From: DATKMK01 sp035541895
GTDB lineage: Bacteria > Desulfobacterota > Binatia > HRBIN30 > JACQVA1
DNA: 61,784 bases
Direction: 5' to 3'
Assembly (NCBI GenBank): GCA_035541895.1
Contig: DATKMK010000093.1
Location: 1-61,784, forward strand
This document shows, in pieces, positions 33,670 through 42,120 of the stretch. The notes below the pieces were generated by a model, which was not told the DNA's origin, did no database searches, and worked only from the letters and a program-made list of their open reading frames with translations. Position numbers and translations under genes: made by a program. How positions within the stretch are numbered: position 1 is the first letter of the stretch; each line of letters starts with the position of its first letter.

Positions 33670-35630
33670 CACAGCCCCGCCAACAGATGCAACAGGTTTT
33701 GGAACCAGAAGCCCCAACGACCCGCGAGGCGCACGATCCCGCGGCTCGCCTCGTCGCGCATGCGTGAGTTGTTGAGGATGTCGACGTCGAGCGGCAGCTT
33801 GTTGTGTGGATCGACCACCGCATGATCCACCCGCTGCGGCCCGGTGTATTCGAAACGCCGCCAGCGATCTTGGCCGTCCCACCACTCGAACGTCTCGGTC
33901 CCGTCTTCGAACACCACGGCGACATCCACCGGCATGCGCACCGCACCGAGTCGTTCGACGATGACTTCGTTGCGATGCAGCCGCTCTTTGCTCACCGGAG
34001 TGGCTTCGGCAACCGCCGACGTGGGAATCGGCACGCCCGCGAAACCGATCGCGTCATCGACCGACACCCGCGTCACCGCGTAGTCGAGCACACCGGTGCC
34101 GGCCACCGTTTGGTCGAAGTACCAACTCAAGTCCTCACCGATCGACTCGCTCACGGCCGCGAGAAAATCGCGGCCGGTCGGATGACCGAAACGCCAGCGC
34201 CCAAAGTAGGCGCGCAGCGCGGCGAGCAACCGCTCGCGTCCGACCGAGCGCTCCAGTGTTGCCAGCATCAGCGCGGTCTTTGCGTAACTGATCGAGGCAT
34301 AACTGCGGCGGTCGAGAAATTCCCACGCCGGACGTACGAGCGGATCGTGTTGCGTCGCCAACAGGTAGCTGAGCCGGTTACGCGCCAGGCCGTCGAATTT
34401 GAGGCCGAAGAGATCGGCGTAGCTGCCGGGCAGCGGGTAGGCCTCGTCCATGATCAGCCACTCGACGTACGAGTTGAGTCCTTCGTCGAGCCACGCGGAT
34501 TCGAACTCGTTGTTGGCGACCATGCCGTACCAATATTGATGGCCGAACTCGTGGACCGTGACTTCCTCGGGCAGTCGGGCCTTCTCGGGCATCCACCACG
34601 CAGTGCCGACGGTGATCAGCGTCGGATACTCCATCCCGCCGGCGCCGTACCCGCCCGGCCCCGGATCGACGATGGTGAGCTGCGGGTACGGATACGGCCC
34701 GATCCAGTCGCGGTAGCGCCGCAGCGCCGCCTTCGCCGCATCGAGGTAGCGCAACGCCTGTAGGCGATGGAGCGGCTGCATCAGGACGCGAATCGCGACG
34801 CTGTCGAAGCGATCGCGTACCTCGACGAAGCGAGGATCCACCGTCCACGCAAAGTCGTGCACGTCCTCGGCGTGATATCGGAGGGTCTGGCTGCCGTCGC
34901 GATTGTCGCGCTCCTCGACCACCGTGCCGGTGGCGCCGACGACGACTTCGCGCGGAACCGTCAACCGCACATCGTAGACGCCGAAGTCGGCGTAGAACTC
35001 GCTGGTGAAGTGGTACTGATGGCAGTTCCACGCGCCGTGTTCGAACACGCCGATCTTGGGGAACCACTGCGCGACGAACACGAACGGCCCCGCGTATCCG
35101 GAGCGCGCCAACACTTTGGGGAGCTGCGCGGTGAAGTCGATTTCGACTCGCACGCTGGCTCCCGGCGCGATCGGCGCCGGGAGCGGAACGCGCGCGACGG
35201 TGCGATCGTCGGCGTTGTCGTCGTCGGGATGAACGTACTCGATCGCCTCGGTTCGGTCGTCGCCGTCGACGTGCAGCGCAGCAATGCCGAGATATCCCCA
35301 CCCATCGGGCTTGTCGCGCATCCAGTCGCGGACGCGCTCGCCCATCTCGCGCATGAAGCTGGAGCGCGTGTTGGCGAAGGCGTTGAGATAGAGATGGAAA
35401 TAGAGATCGCCGACGGGCTCGTCGGCGGTGTTGCGCCACGTCAGGACCTCGCGCGCGCTGACGCGATGTTGGCCCGCATCGAGTCGCGCGTCGATCTCGT
35501 AGTTCGCAATGCGCGGCGAGAGCGGCTCGGCGCGGGCGCCCACGGCCACCAGCCACAGCGTGAAGATCAGGAAGACCGCTCGTGCCCGATCGCGGCTCGT
35601 CGCGTCCACCCCCTGCCCGGCTCTGCGCAC
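33669..35630 (-). CDS. M1-family metallopeptidase, exported
   Basis: 653 residues from a GTG. Residues 15-35 form a signal peptide or anchor (FLIFTLWLVAVGARA). The N-terminal beta domain (about 40-280) precedes the catalytic part with HEFGH at 360-364 and the third zinc ligand Glu383 in WLDEGLNSY, the HExxH-x18-E arrangement of gluzincins. The substrate-binding GxMEN motif of aminopeptidase N appears as GGMEY at 331-335, so free amino-end recognition may differ. Tyr in the RRSYASISYAKTALML region is the likely transition-state Tyr. Probably a periplasmic peptidase. It is the second gene in the run TVP38-type protein, M1 peptidase, membrane protein; the gap to the former is 64 bp. Confidence 0.92.
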   Translation of the reverse strand: MRRAGQGVDATSRDRARAVFLIFTLWLVAVGARAEPLSPRIANYEIDARLDAGQHRVSAREVLTWRNTADEPVGDLYFHLYLNAFANTRSSFMREMGERVRDWMRDKPDGWGYLGIAALHVDGDDRTEAIEYVHPDDDNADDRTVARVPLPAPIAPGASVRVEIDFTAQLPKVLARSGYAGPFVFVAQWFPKIGVFEHGAWNCHQYHFTSEFYADFGVYDVRLTVPREVVVGATGTVVEERDNRDGSQTLRYHAEDVHDFAWTVDPRFVEVRDRFDSVAIRVLMQPLHRLQALRYLDAAKAALRRYRDWIGPYPYPQLTIVDPGPGGYGAGGMEYPTLITVGTAWWMPEKARLPEEVTVHEFGHQYWYGMVANNEFESAWLDEGLNSYVEWLIMDEAYPLPGSYADLFGLKFDGLARNRLSYLLATQHDPLVRPAWEFLDRRSYASISYAKTALMLATLERSVGRERLLAALRAYFGRWRFGHPTGRDFLAAVSESIGEDLSWYFDQTVAGTGVLDYAVTRVSVDDAIGFAGVPIPTSAVAEATPVSKERLHRNEVIVERLGAVRMPVDVAVVFEDGTETFEWWDGQDRWRRFEYTGPQRVDHAVVDPHNKLPLDVDILNNSRMRDEASRGIVRLAGRWGFWFQNLLHLLAGL

Positions 35631-35694
35631 CGGCGGGTTATATACGACTTCGCCCCGCGCGTTCTAGCCGCACGAAGAACGCGCGGTGGACACC

Positions 35695-36372
35695 TCACGA
35701 TGGCGCGACGACGCGCGCAGCGCGCACGCGCTTGAGAATCGTTGGAATGATCGCCACCACCGCCAGCAACGCCAGCGCGGTCAACGCCTTGGTGATAACG
35801 CCCTGCCCGCCCCCCGCCGCTTCGCGGCCGGCGTAGCCGAGGTATACGTAGGCAGCTGCCCCCGGCATCATGCAAAAGAACGAAGCGACTGCGTACGGGA
35901 GCAGCCCGACGTTGGTAAGGCCGAATGCGTAGTTCAACACATTGAACGGAAAAATCGGCACCAACCGCGTGAAGGCGACGAACTTCCACCCTTCGCTTTC
36001 GACCCCGCCCGTGATCCGAGCGATCACCCCCGAGGTGCGTTGCTCGACCCACTCGCGTCCGAGGTAGCGTGCGACGATGAACGCGAGCGTTGCGCCGCCG
36101 GTCGCCCCGATGATGGTGTAGACGGTGCCCCACACCGGTCCGAACAAGACGCCCGCGGCGATCGTCAACGGCGCGCCCGGTAGAAACAGCGCCGGCGCGA
36201 TCAGGTACAGGAGGATGAACGCCGCCGGGCCCCACGGACCGAGCTGGCGGACGTTGCGCTCGATGGTGTCGACGGTGACGTATTGCCGCAGTTCGAGGCC
36301 GGCCGCGATCACCGCCGCGATCAGCAGCGCCAGCACAACCAGCCGCGCGGTTGAACGCTTCTCGTCAGCCAT
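35695..36372 (-). CDS. TVP38/TMEM64 (DedA-related) family membrane protein
   Basis: 225 residues from the ATG at 36372; a GTG six bases earlier is an alternative. It has five or six membrane segments. Family motifs are LFLPGAPLTIAAGVLFGPVWGT, IGATGGATLAFIVARYLGR and AFTRLVPIFPFNVLNYAFGLTNV, which is the R-x-x-P-x-x-P-F-x-x-x-N pattern of VTT-domain proteins. These are related to lipid scramblases/DedA proteins and may move lipids across the inner membrane. It follows the acyl-CoA synthetase alpha subunit by 30 bp on the same strand, so it is likely co-transcribed, although no functional tie is evident. Confidence 0.92.
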   Translation of the reverse strand: MADEKRSTARLVVLALLIAAVIAAGLELRQYVTVDTIERNVRQLGPWGPAAFILLYLIAPALFLPGAPLTIAAGVLFGPVWGTVYTIIGATGGATLAFIVARYLGREWVEQRTSGVIARITGGVESEGWKFVAFTRLVPIFPFNVLNYAFGLTNVGLLPYAVASFFCMMPGAAAYVYLGYAGREAAGGGQGVITKALTALALLAVVAIIPTILKRVRAARVVAPS

Positions 36373-36402
36373 GCCCACCCTGATGCCAGAAACCCACGTT
36401 TG

Positions 36403-37884
36403 TTACGGCGGGGACTCCGCGCTCTGTCGATACGCCGCGTATGCACACAGGTGAGCCAAGGCATTTACGGCGCGATGCGCCGACGGGTAGCAAATGCGCC
36501 CCGAAGCGGCGACTGCCACCGGCGCGGAGTTGCCGTAGGCGCGATCGGTGTAGACCAGCTCCGTTGCGCACAGCACGGGCTTGTCGTAGCGCGCGCTCGC
36601 CGCGGCGGCGGCTTCCGCGTAGCGGCGATCTTGCCGCTCGTGAAATTCGGCGATGCGTTCGAGCCCATGGCCGGGATAGAAGGGACTCGACTTCATCACA
36701 TGCGCCTGCGCGGCTTGAATGCCGAGGCCGAGATAGATCACCGCGTCGACGGCGTCGTGGCCGACGATACCGTCGAGCAATTCGGGAATCGTCTCGCGGG
36801 TCTCGCCCCCCGCCATGTCGACGGGATTGTTGCGGCTCCAGCGCGCCGGCAGCACGCGGTCGATGCGCGCGCGCAGATCGTCGGGCAACGCGATCAGTTC
36901 GAGACCGGCGCGCACGCAGGCATCGGCACACAACACGCCCCAGCCGCCCGCGGCGGTGAGCACCACGACGCGTTTGCCGCGCGGCAGGGGCTGGGTAGCG
37001 AAAGTCGCCGCCACTTCGTACGCTTCCTCGACCGTTTCGGTGCGACGAATGCCGGTTTGCCGACAGATACCGCTGAAGATGCGGTCGTCCGATGCGAGCG
37101 AGCCGGTGTGACTCGACGCCGCGCGCTGCCCACGGCTGGTCACGCCGCCCTTGAGCAGCACCAGCGGCTTGCGGCGCGTGCAATGCGCTGCGCGACGAAC
37201 GAAGTCGCGCCCGTCGCGCACGCCTTCGAGATACGCCAGCGCCACCGCGCTGTCGGGATCCTCGGCGAAGTATTCGATGTAGTCGGCGAGGCCGAGCGCC
37301 GCGCTGTTGCCGGCCGAAATTCCCTTGCTGAACCCGACCCCGGTGAGCTGCCCGTAGTTCATGAACGAGGAGAGGATGTTGCCGCTCTGGCTCACCGCCG
37401 AGATGCGGCCCGGCGGCGGGTAGGGCGGTACGATCTGCGCGCACATCTGTACGCTGGTCGAGATCAGCCCCTGCCCATTGGGTCCCGCCAACACCATGTC
37501 GAGAGCGCGCGCCGCGCCCACCAACTCACGCTCGGCGACGGCGCCGTCTTCGCCCGCCTCACCGTAGCCTCCCGAGACCACGAACGCGGCGCGCACGCCG
37601 CTGCGCGCACAGGCCCGCAAGACCTCGATGTTCGCCGACGCCGGCGTGCAGACGAAGGCCAAGTCCGCCCGCCCGTTTGGGATATCGGCGATATCACGAT
37701 AGGTCGCCCGATCGAGCACCGTCGCCCCGTCGCGATTCACCGGAAACAGCTCGCCCGCGTAGCCGTGGCAGAGCAGATTGTGGAGCGCGGCAAAGCCGAA
37801 CTTGCCGGGGTGCGTCGAGACGCCGGGGATGACAATGCCGCGCGGATAGAACAGCGGCCGAAATCGCTCGACCAGCGCGCTCAT
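36403..37884 (-). CDS. ADP-forming acyl-CoA synthetase, alpha subunit
   Basis: 493 residues. It is the NDP-forming acetate-CoA ligase type, which makes ATP from acyl-CoA (or the reverse) through phospho-His intermediates. The CoA-binding domain (FYPRGIVIPGVSTHPGKFGF) is followed by ligase domains with SAVSQSGNILSSFMNYG, KGISAGNSAALGLADYIEYF and the phospho-His segment AASSHTGSLASDDRIF. LTAAGGWGVLCADACVRAGLEL and ARWSRNNPVDMAGGE are further family motifs. Its start overlaps the beta subunit stop by 4 bp. Size and split match the two-subunit archaeal-type ACD enzymes (alpha about 460, beta about 230 residues). The acyl substrate is unknown. Confidence 0.92.
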   Translation of the reverse strand: MSALVERFRPLFYPRGIVIPGVSTHPGKFGFAALHNLLCHGYAGELFPVNRDGATVLDRATYRDIADIPNGRADLAFVCTPASANIEVLRACARSGVRAAFVVSGGYGEAGEDGAVAERELVGAARALDMVLAGPNGQGLISTSVQMCAQIVPPYPPPGRISAVSQSGNILSSFMNYGQLTGVGFSKGISAGNSAALGLADYIEYFAEDPDSAVALAYLEGVRDGRDFVRRAAHCTRRKPLVLLKGGVTSRGQRAASSHTGSLASDDRIFSGICRQTGIRRTETVEEAYEVAATFATQPLPRGKRVVVLTAAGGWGVLCADACVRAGLELIALPDDLRARIDRVLPARWSRNNPVDMAGGETRETIPELLDGIVGHDAVDAVIYLGLGIQAAQAHVMKSSPFYPGHGLERIAEFHERQDRRYAEAAAAASARYDKPVLCATELVYTDRAYGNSAPVAVAASGRICYPSAHRAVNALAHLCAYAAYRQSAESPP

Positions 37885-38531
37885 CCGTCGGCCAGCTCCA
37901 CCAACGCGTCGACCGCGATCGGCTGTGCCCCGTGAATGATCAACGGATTGATGTCGAGCGACAACACGTCAGCGCGGTCGGTGCCGATTTGCCCGACGGC
38001 GATGAGGATGCGGGCGAGCGCGTCGCGATCGACTGCCGGCTCGCCGCGGAACGCGTCCAAAAGATGGGCGGCTTTGATCTCGGTCAGCATGTCGAGCGCA
38101 TCTCCGTGCGTGAGGGGCGCCATGCGGAAGACCACGTCGCGCATGGCTTCCGCCAGGATGCCGCCCATGCCCAACATCACGCACGGACCGAATTGTGCGT
38201 CGCGCACCAGGCCGACGATGATCTCGCGGCGGCCGCGAACCATCGCCTGCACCAGCAACTGCGCGTCGCCGTCCTCCGAACGTTTGCGCCCCAGCAACTC
38301 GGCCGCCGCCGCCCGCACCGCATCGACGTCTGCGAGGTTGAGCCGCACGAGATCGCGCTCGGTCTTGTGCGCAATCGCCGCGCCACAAAGCTTCAGGACT
38401 GCCGGGACCCCAATCTCGACGGCACGCGCCGCCGCGGCGTTTGCATCCGCCGCGAGCGCTTCCGACACCGTCGGCACGCCGTAGGTGCGCAGCAGTTGCT
38501 TGGATTCGTACTCCGAGAGCGTGTGACTCAT
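37881..38531 (-). CDS. ADP-forming acyl-CoA synthetase, beta subunit (ATP-grasp)
   Basis: 216 residues. The ATP-grasp_5 fold is seen in LSEYESKQLLRTYGVPTVSEALA, then GVPAVLKLCGAAIAHKTERDLVRLNL with the nucleotide-binding Lys, LVQAMVRGRREIIVGLVRDAQFGPCVMLGMGGILAEAM, and the terminal ADVLSLDINPLIIHG with metal-binding acidic and Asn residues. The beta subunit is translated before alpha with an ATGA overlap, the order beta-alpha. It is the first gene of a minus-strand run; the 138-bp gap upstream separates it from the epimerase gene and may carry the promoter. No acetate-kinase or phosphotransacetylase gene is nearby. Confidence 0.92.
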   Translation of the reverse strand: MSHTLSEYESKQLLRTYGVPTVSEALAADANAAAARAVEIGVPAVLKLCGAAIAHKTERDLVRLNLADVDAVRAAAAELLGRKRSEDGDAQLLVQAMVRGRREIIVGLVRDAQFGPCVMLGMGGILAEAMRDVVFRMAPLTHGDALDMLTEIKAAHLLDAFRGEPAVDRDALARILIAVGQIGTDRADVLSLDINPLIIHGAQPIAVDALVELADG

Positions 38532-38669
38532 CGCGAGTTTGATTAGGGGACCGCGCGATGAATTACAAGCGAGCGGCGCACTGCGGCCCCGTCGCTTCGG
38601 AGCGAATGTGCGAAGTGGAATCGAAATGGGAGACGGGCGCGCCGCAGACGCGACGCGTGGAGGCGGGAT

Positions 38670-39605
38670 TTACAACTTGAGCGAAGCGCGCAGCGCCGCG
38701 ACCGTGCGGCGCATGCCCTCTTCGAAGTCGATGGCGGGACGGTAGTCGAGCAGGCGTTGCGCCTTCTCGATCGACGCCAGCGTGTGGCGTACGTCGCCGG
38801 CGCGAGGGGGGAGATGTTGAATCGTGACCGGGCGCCCGAGGAGCCGTTCGACGGTACGGGCGATCGCTATCACCGAGTGGCGCTCGCCGCACGCGATGTT
38901 GAAGGTTTCTCCCGACGCCTTGGGCGCGGTAAACGACAGGCAATTGGCTTGCACGACGTTGTCGATGAAGGTGAAGTCGCGCGATTGCTCGCCGTCGCCG
39001 TGCACTTCGAGCGGTTGGTTCTGCAGCGCGGCGCGGATGAACAGCGGGACCACGGCCGCGTACTTCGATTCCGGGCTTTGCTTCGGACCGAAGACGTTGA
39101 AGTAGCGCAGCGAGACCGTTTCGAGCCCGAAGATTTTCGCGAACACACGGCAGTACTGCTCGCCGGCGAGCTTCGAGACCGCGTAGGGCGAGATGGGCTG
39201 CGGCGCCTGGTCTTCGACCTTCGGTAGCAGTTCGGAGTCGCCGTAGGCGGACGAGGAGGAGGCGTAGACGACGCGGCGCACCTTCGCCTCGCGCGCCGCC
39301 ACCAGCACATGCAGCGTGCCGTGGGTGTTGACGGCGTCGCTGCTGAGCGGATCGTCGACCGATCGCGGCACCGAACGCAGCGCGGCCTGGTGCGAGACGT
39401 AGGTCACGCCCTGCATCGCCCGGCGGACCGCGTCGAGATCGCGGAGGTCGCCTTCGACGATTTCGATTTGGTCGGCGAATCCCGCCAGATTTTCGCGGCT
39501 GCCGGTGCTGAAGTTGTCGAAGATCCGGACCCGCTCGCCGCGCGCCACGAGCGCTTCCGCCAAGCTCGCTCCGATGAATCCCGCTCCGCCCGTAACCAAG
39601 TACAT
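38670..39605 (-). CDS. NAD-dependent nucleotide-sugar epimerase/dehydratase
   Basis: 311 residues from the ATG at 39605, with GGGAAGG upstream; a GTG six bases earlier is possible. It is an extended SDR: MYLVTGGAGFIGASLAEAL (GxxGxxG), IFDNFSTGSRENL, the catalytic SSSSAYG and YAVSKLAGEQY (Tyr-x-x-x-Lys), then LRYFNVFGPKQSPESKYAAVVPLFI. These features fit UDP-GlcNAc/UDP-Glc 4-epimerases of the WbpP/GalE group. It likely makes an activated sugar for the glycosyltransferases upstream. It is the last gene of the glycan run; the HTH gene ends 27 bp before it. Confidence 0.92.
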   Translation of the reverse strand: MYLVTGGAGFIGASLAEALVARGERVRIFDNFSTGSRENLAGFADQIEIVEGDLRDLDAVRRAMQGVTYVSHQAALRSVPRSVDDPLSSDAVNTHGTLHVLVAAREAKVRRVVYASSSSAYGDSELLPKVEDQAPQPISPYAVSKLAGEQYCRVFAKIFGLETVSLRYFNVFGPKQSPESKYAAVVPLFIRAALQNQPLEVHGDGEQSRDFTFIDNVVQANCLSFTAPKASGETFNIACGERHSVIAIARTVERLLGRPVTIQHLPPRAGDVRHTLASIEKAQRLLDYRPAIDFEEGMRRTVAALRASLKL

Positions 39606-39632
39606 GCGCACCCTTCCCTATCGATCAATGAC

Positions 39633-39926
39633 TCAGCCGGCAAGCCGTCCGTTGCCGCGTGGTCGCCCAGCCGGACGCGCGGCGGCCCGCGTGACCAGTT
39701 GTTCGAGCGCGTCAACGCGGGCTTCGAGACTGAGCGCCCGCCTGTGCTCGCGTTCGCCCTCCAGCGCCGCACGGCCGCCGGCGAGAAATGCGTTGCGAAT
39801 CTTGTACGCCGTGGTGTGGCTCACGCGGTAGTGCTGTTGGATCTCGTCGAGCGTGCGTGCGCGTTTGATCAGCTCCAACGCCAGCGACACCTTCTCTTCC
39901 ACCGTCAGCTTCTCACGCATTCTCAT
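39633..39926 (-). CDS. Small helix-turn-helix protein inside the glycan operon
   Basis: 97 residues. KLTVEEKVSLALELIKRA and RTLDEIQQHYRVSHTTAYKIRNAFLAGGRAAL form an HTH like that of IS3-type OrfA/transposase-related and some regulatory proteins. ALSLEARVDALEQLVTRAA is a short coiled-coil, followed by a basic tail (RPAGRPRGNGRL). No transposase catalytic gene, terminal inverted repeats or target duplication is seen around it, so an active IS is unlikely. The start is two bases after the stop of the GT2 gene and it reads in the same direction, so it is embedded in the operon. It may regulate the cluster or be a domesticated transposase fragment. Confidence 0.72.
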   Translation of the reverse strand: MRMREKLTVEEKVSLALELIKRARTLDEIQQHYRVSHTTAYKIRNAFLAGGRAALEGEREHRRALSLEARVDALEQLVTRAAARPAGRPRGNGRLAG

Positions 39927-39928
39927 GT

Positions 39929-41029
39929 TCAGCCCCCCGAACTCGCTCGGCGTGGTGACGCCAAGCGTTCCGATGTGTGTTGCGGATCGTCATCGTCGGA
40001 TTGCGCTGGCGCGGTCAGTTGCGGTGCGGCCGGCTCCGGCGTGAGCCAACGCGAGGCGAACCGCACCATCCCGGCCGCGAATCCGCTTCCCCAACTGAGG
40101 TGCAACGTGGCGAACGTCGCCACCAACGGCACGAACAGATCCCCTCGCTCCCGCCGCGCGATCCGCGCCGACACCACGCTGACCGCCAACAGGTAGATGA
40201 CGACTTGCGCAAGTGTCACCAGCAACAGCGCGGGCAACCACGGTGCGGCGCACAACGGCAGCAGCAGACCGTGAACCAGCGCCGGCGGCACGAAGTGGCG
40301 CGCGCTCATCTGGGCGGGGTGCTTCTGCAGCACGCGCACCTTCCAGAACCCGTATTGGGCATACTGCTTCGCGAGGGCTGTCAACGATTGCCGGTTCTGA
40401 TACGACGAGCGCATCGCCGGCGTTAGAACGATGCGGCCGCCCGCTTTGCGCAATCGATAGTTGAATTCATCGTCTTGGTTGCGCACCATCTCTTCGTCGA
40501 ACAGGCCGACGCGCTCGAACGCGTGCCGCGAGAACATTCCCATGTACACCGTGTCGGCTTCGGCTTCCTCGCGGCCGTAGTGGAAGTACGATCCGATGCC
40601 GAACCGTGAGCTAGTGGCGAGTGCGATCGCATCGCCGATGACGCCGCCGCCGACGGCACGCATCGGACCGCCGACGTTGTCGGCACCGGTTCGTCGCAGC
40701 GCGTCGACACCGGTGCGCATGTAGTCGGGCGCGATGCGCGTATGACCGTCGACGCGCATGATGACGTCGCCGCGGGCGGCGCGAATCGCGATATTGAGGG
40801 CCGACGGCACGATGCGGTGTGGATTGCGCAACAGATGGACCCGCGGGTCGCGTTCGGCGTAGCGCGCGATCAGCACGTCCGATCCGTCGGTCGACGTGCC
40901 GTCAACCACCAGGACCTCGAAGCGATCGGCGGGGTAGTCCTGCGCCAGGACCGAGTCGAGGCACCGGCTGATCGAGGTCGCTTCGTTGCGCATCGGAATC
41001 ATCACCGAGACGAACGGTCGATCGTTCAT
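39929..41029 (-). CDS. Family 2 glycosyltransferase, ExoA-like, membrane-anchored
   Basis: 366 residues. The GT-A core begins FVSVMIPMRNEATSISRCLDSVL; VDGTSTDGS is the nucleotide-binding loop, MRVDGHTRIAP holds the metal-binding acidic region, and MVRNQDDEFNYRLRKAGGRI is the acceptor-site motif. Residues of about 255-320 contain two membrane segments (LVHGLLLPLCAAPWLPALLLV and VIYLLAVSVVSA). This layout is like succinoglycan ExoA-type transferases acting on lipid-linked intermediates at the inner membrane. It overlaps the GT4 gene by 4 bp (ATGA). Donor and acceptor sugars are unknown. Confidence 0.92.
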   Translation of the reverse strand: MNDRPFVSVMIPMRNEATSISRCLDSVLAQDYPADRFEVLVVDGTSTDGSDVLIARYAERDPRVHLLRNPHRIVPSALNIAIRAARGDVIMRVDGHTRIAPDYMRTGVDALRRTGADNVGGPMRAVGGGVIGDAIALATSSRFGIGSYFHYGREEAEADTVYMGMFSRHAFERVGLFDEEMVRNQDDEFNYRLRKAGGRIVLTPAMRSSYQNRQSLTALAKQYAQYGFWKVRVLQKHPAQMSARHFVPPALVHGLLLPLCAAPWLPALLLVTLAQVVIYLLAVSVVSARIARRERGDLFVPLVATFATLHLSWGSGFAAGMVRFASRWLTPEPAAPQLTAPAQSDDDDPQHTSERLASPRRASSGG

Positions 41030-42120
41030 GCACTTGGCTCGATCAGGCGCTGGTAGAGGGCCAACATCTGGCTCGCCATGCGCGCCGGCGCGAAGGCTTG
41101 CGCGCGCGCCCGCGCCGCTACGCTGAAGCGACGACGCAGCGCACCGTCGGTGAGCAGCGGCAGCGAACGGCTCACCAAGGCGTTGCAGTCACCGGGCGGA
41201 ATCACGAAGCCGCCTTCGCGGTCATGCAGGACTTCTCTTGTGCCGCCGACGTCGGTGGCCACGACCGGAACACCCGAGGCCATCGCTTCCAGCACGACAT
41301 TGGGAAGGCCTTCCCAATCCGAGGTCAGCCACAGCACGTCTGTCTGGCGAAGCAGCTCCGGCACGTCGCCACGTTCGCGCATGACCTCAACGCACTCGCG
41401 CAACCCGAGTGCGGAAATCTGCGACTCGACTTCGGCACGCAACGGGCCATCGCCAACGATGCGGAAGTGTGTGGCGGGCACCTGCGTGCGGATCGCGGCA
41501 GCAGCTCTCAAAAACAGCGCCGGATTCTTTTGCGCCACCAGCCGGCCGATCATCATGACACACGGCGGGTGGTGCTCGGTTTCCGCCGCTGGATGAAAAC
41601 GATCGGTGTCGACGGCGTTGTAGATCACGGCGATGCGGTCACGCGGTGCGTTGTAGATGCGCTCGATATAACCGGCGACTTCCTGCGAGTTAACGACGAT
41701 GGCGTTGCTGGCAGCGAACGCTCGGCGGTTGAGCGCGTCGAGCAGCCGTCCTTGCCGCTTACAGTTGCGCGCCGAGGTGATCAGCGGGCAGTGTCGACCG
41801 ACGTTCGCCATCCACGCGAACGCGTTGGCAATGAAGAGCCACGCATGAACCACATCAATCCGGTCGGCGTTAAGACAGCGGCGGAGCGTGGTGAGGCGAC
41901 CGAGGCGATTGCCAGTGATGACCCGCACCACCGTTTCGGTCGCTTCGATGCGCGCGCGGTACGGCTCAACCTGATCGCTCAGACAATAGACGATCGGTGT
42001 TGCCGCCCCGGCTCGCAGCAGTTCCCGGCAGAGCAACCACAATTGTCCTTCGGCTCCACCGGCACTGAGCTGACCGATCACCAGACCGACACGGGTCGGA
42101 CCACTCGGCGGTCCGGTCAT
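41026..42120 (-). CDS. Family 4 glycosyltransferase
   Basis: 364 residues. The N-terminal Rossmann-like domain has VGLVIGQLSAGGAEGQLWLL and DVVHAWLFIANAFAWMA. The C-terminal domain has VMMIGRLVAQKNPALFLRAAA and DVLWLTSDWEGLPNVVLEAMASGVPVVATDVGGTREVL, the E-x7-E donor-binding motif of GT4 retaining transferases. There is no membrane segment. It is coupled by 4-bp overlaps to both neighbours, the SGNH protein upstream and the GT2 downstream. Probably adds a sugar to a lipid-linked glycan in the cytoplasm; the sugar is not known. Confidence 0.93.
   Translation of the reverse strand: MTGPPSGPTRVGLVIGQLSAGGAEGQLWLLCRELLRAGAATPIVYCLSDQVEPYRARIEATETVVRVITGNRLGRLTTLRRCLNADRIDVVHAWLFIANAFAWMANVGRHCPLITSARNCKRQGRLLDALNRRAFAASNAIVVNSQEVAGYIERIYNAPRDRIAVIYNAVDTDRFHPAAETEHHPPCVMMIGRLVAQKNPALFLRAAAAIRTQVPATHFRIVGDGPLRAEVESQISALGLRECVEVMRERGDVPELLRQTDVLWLTSDWEGLPNVVLEAMASGVPVVATDVGGTREVLHDREGGFVIPPGDCNALVSRSLPLLTDGALRRRFSVAARARAQAFAPARMASQMLALYQRLIEPSA

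Noticed and set aside
39633..39926. Insertion sequence around the small HTH gene
   Set aside because: No catalytic transposase gene, no inverted ends and no target duplication could be seen; neighbours overlap or abut as in an intact operon.
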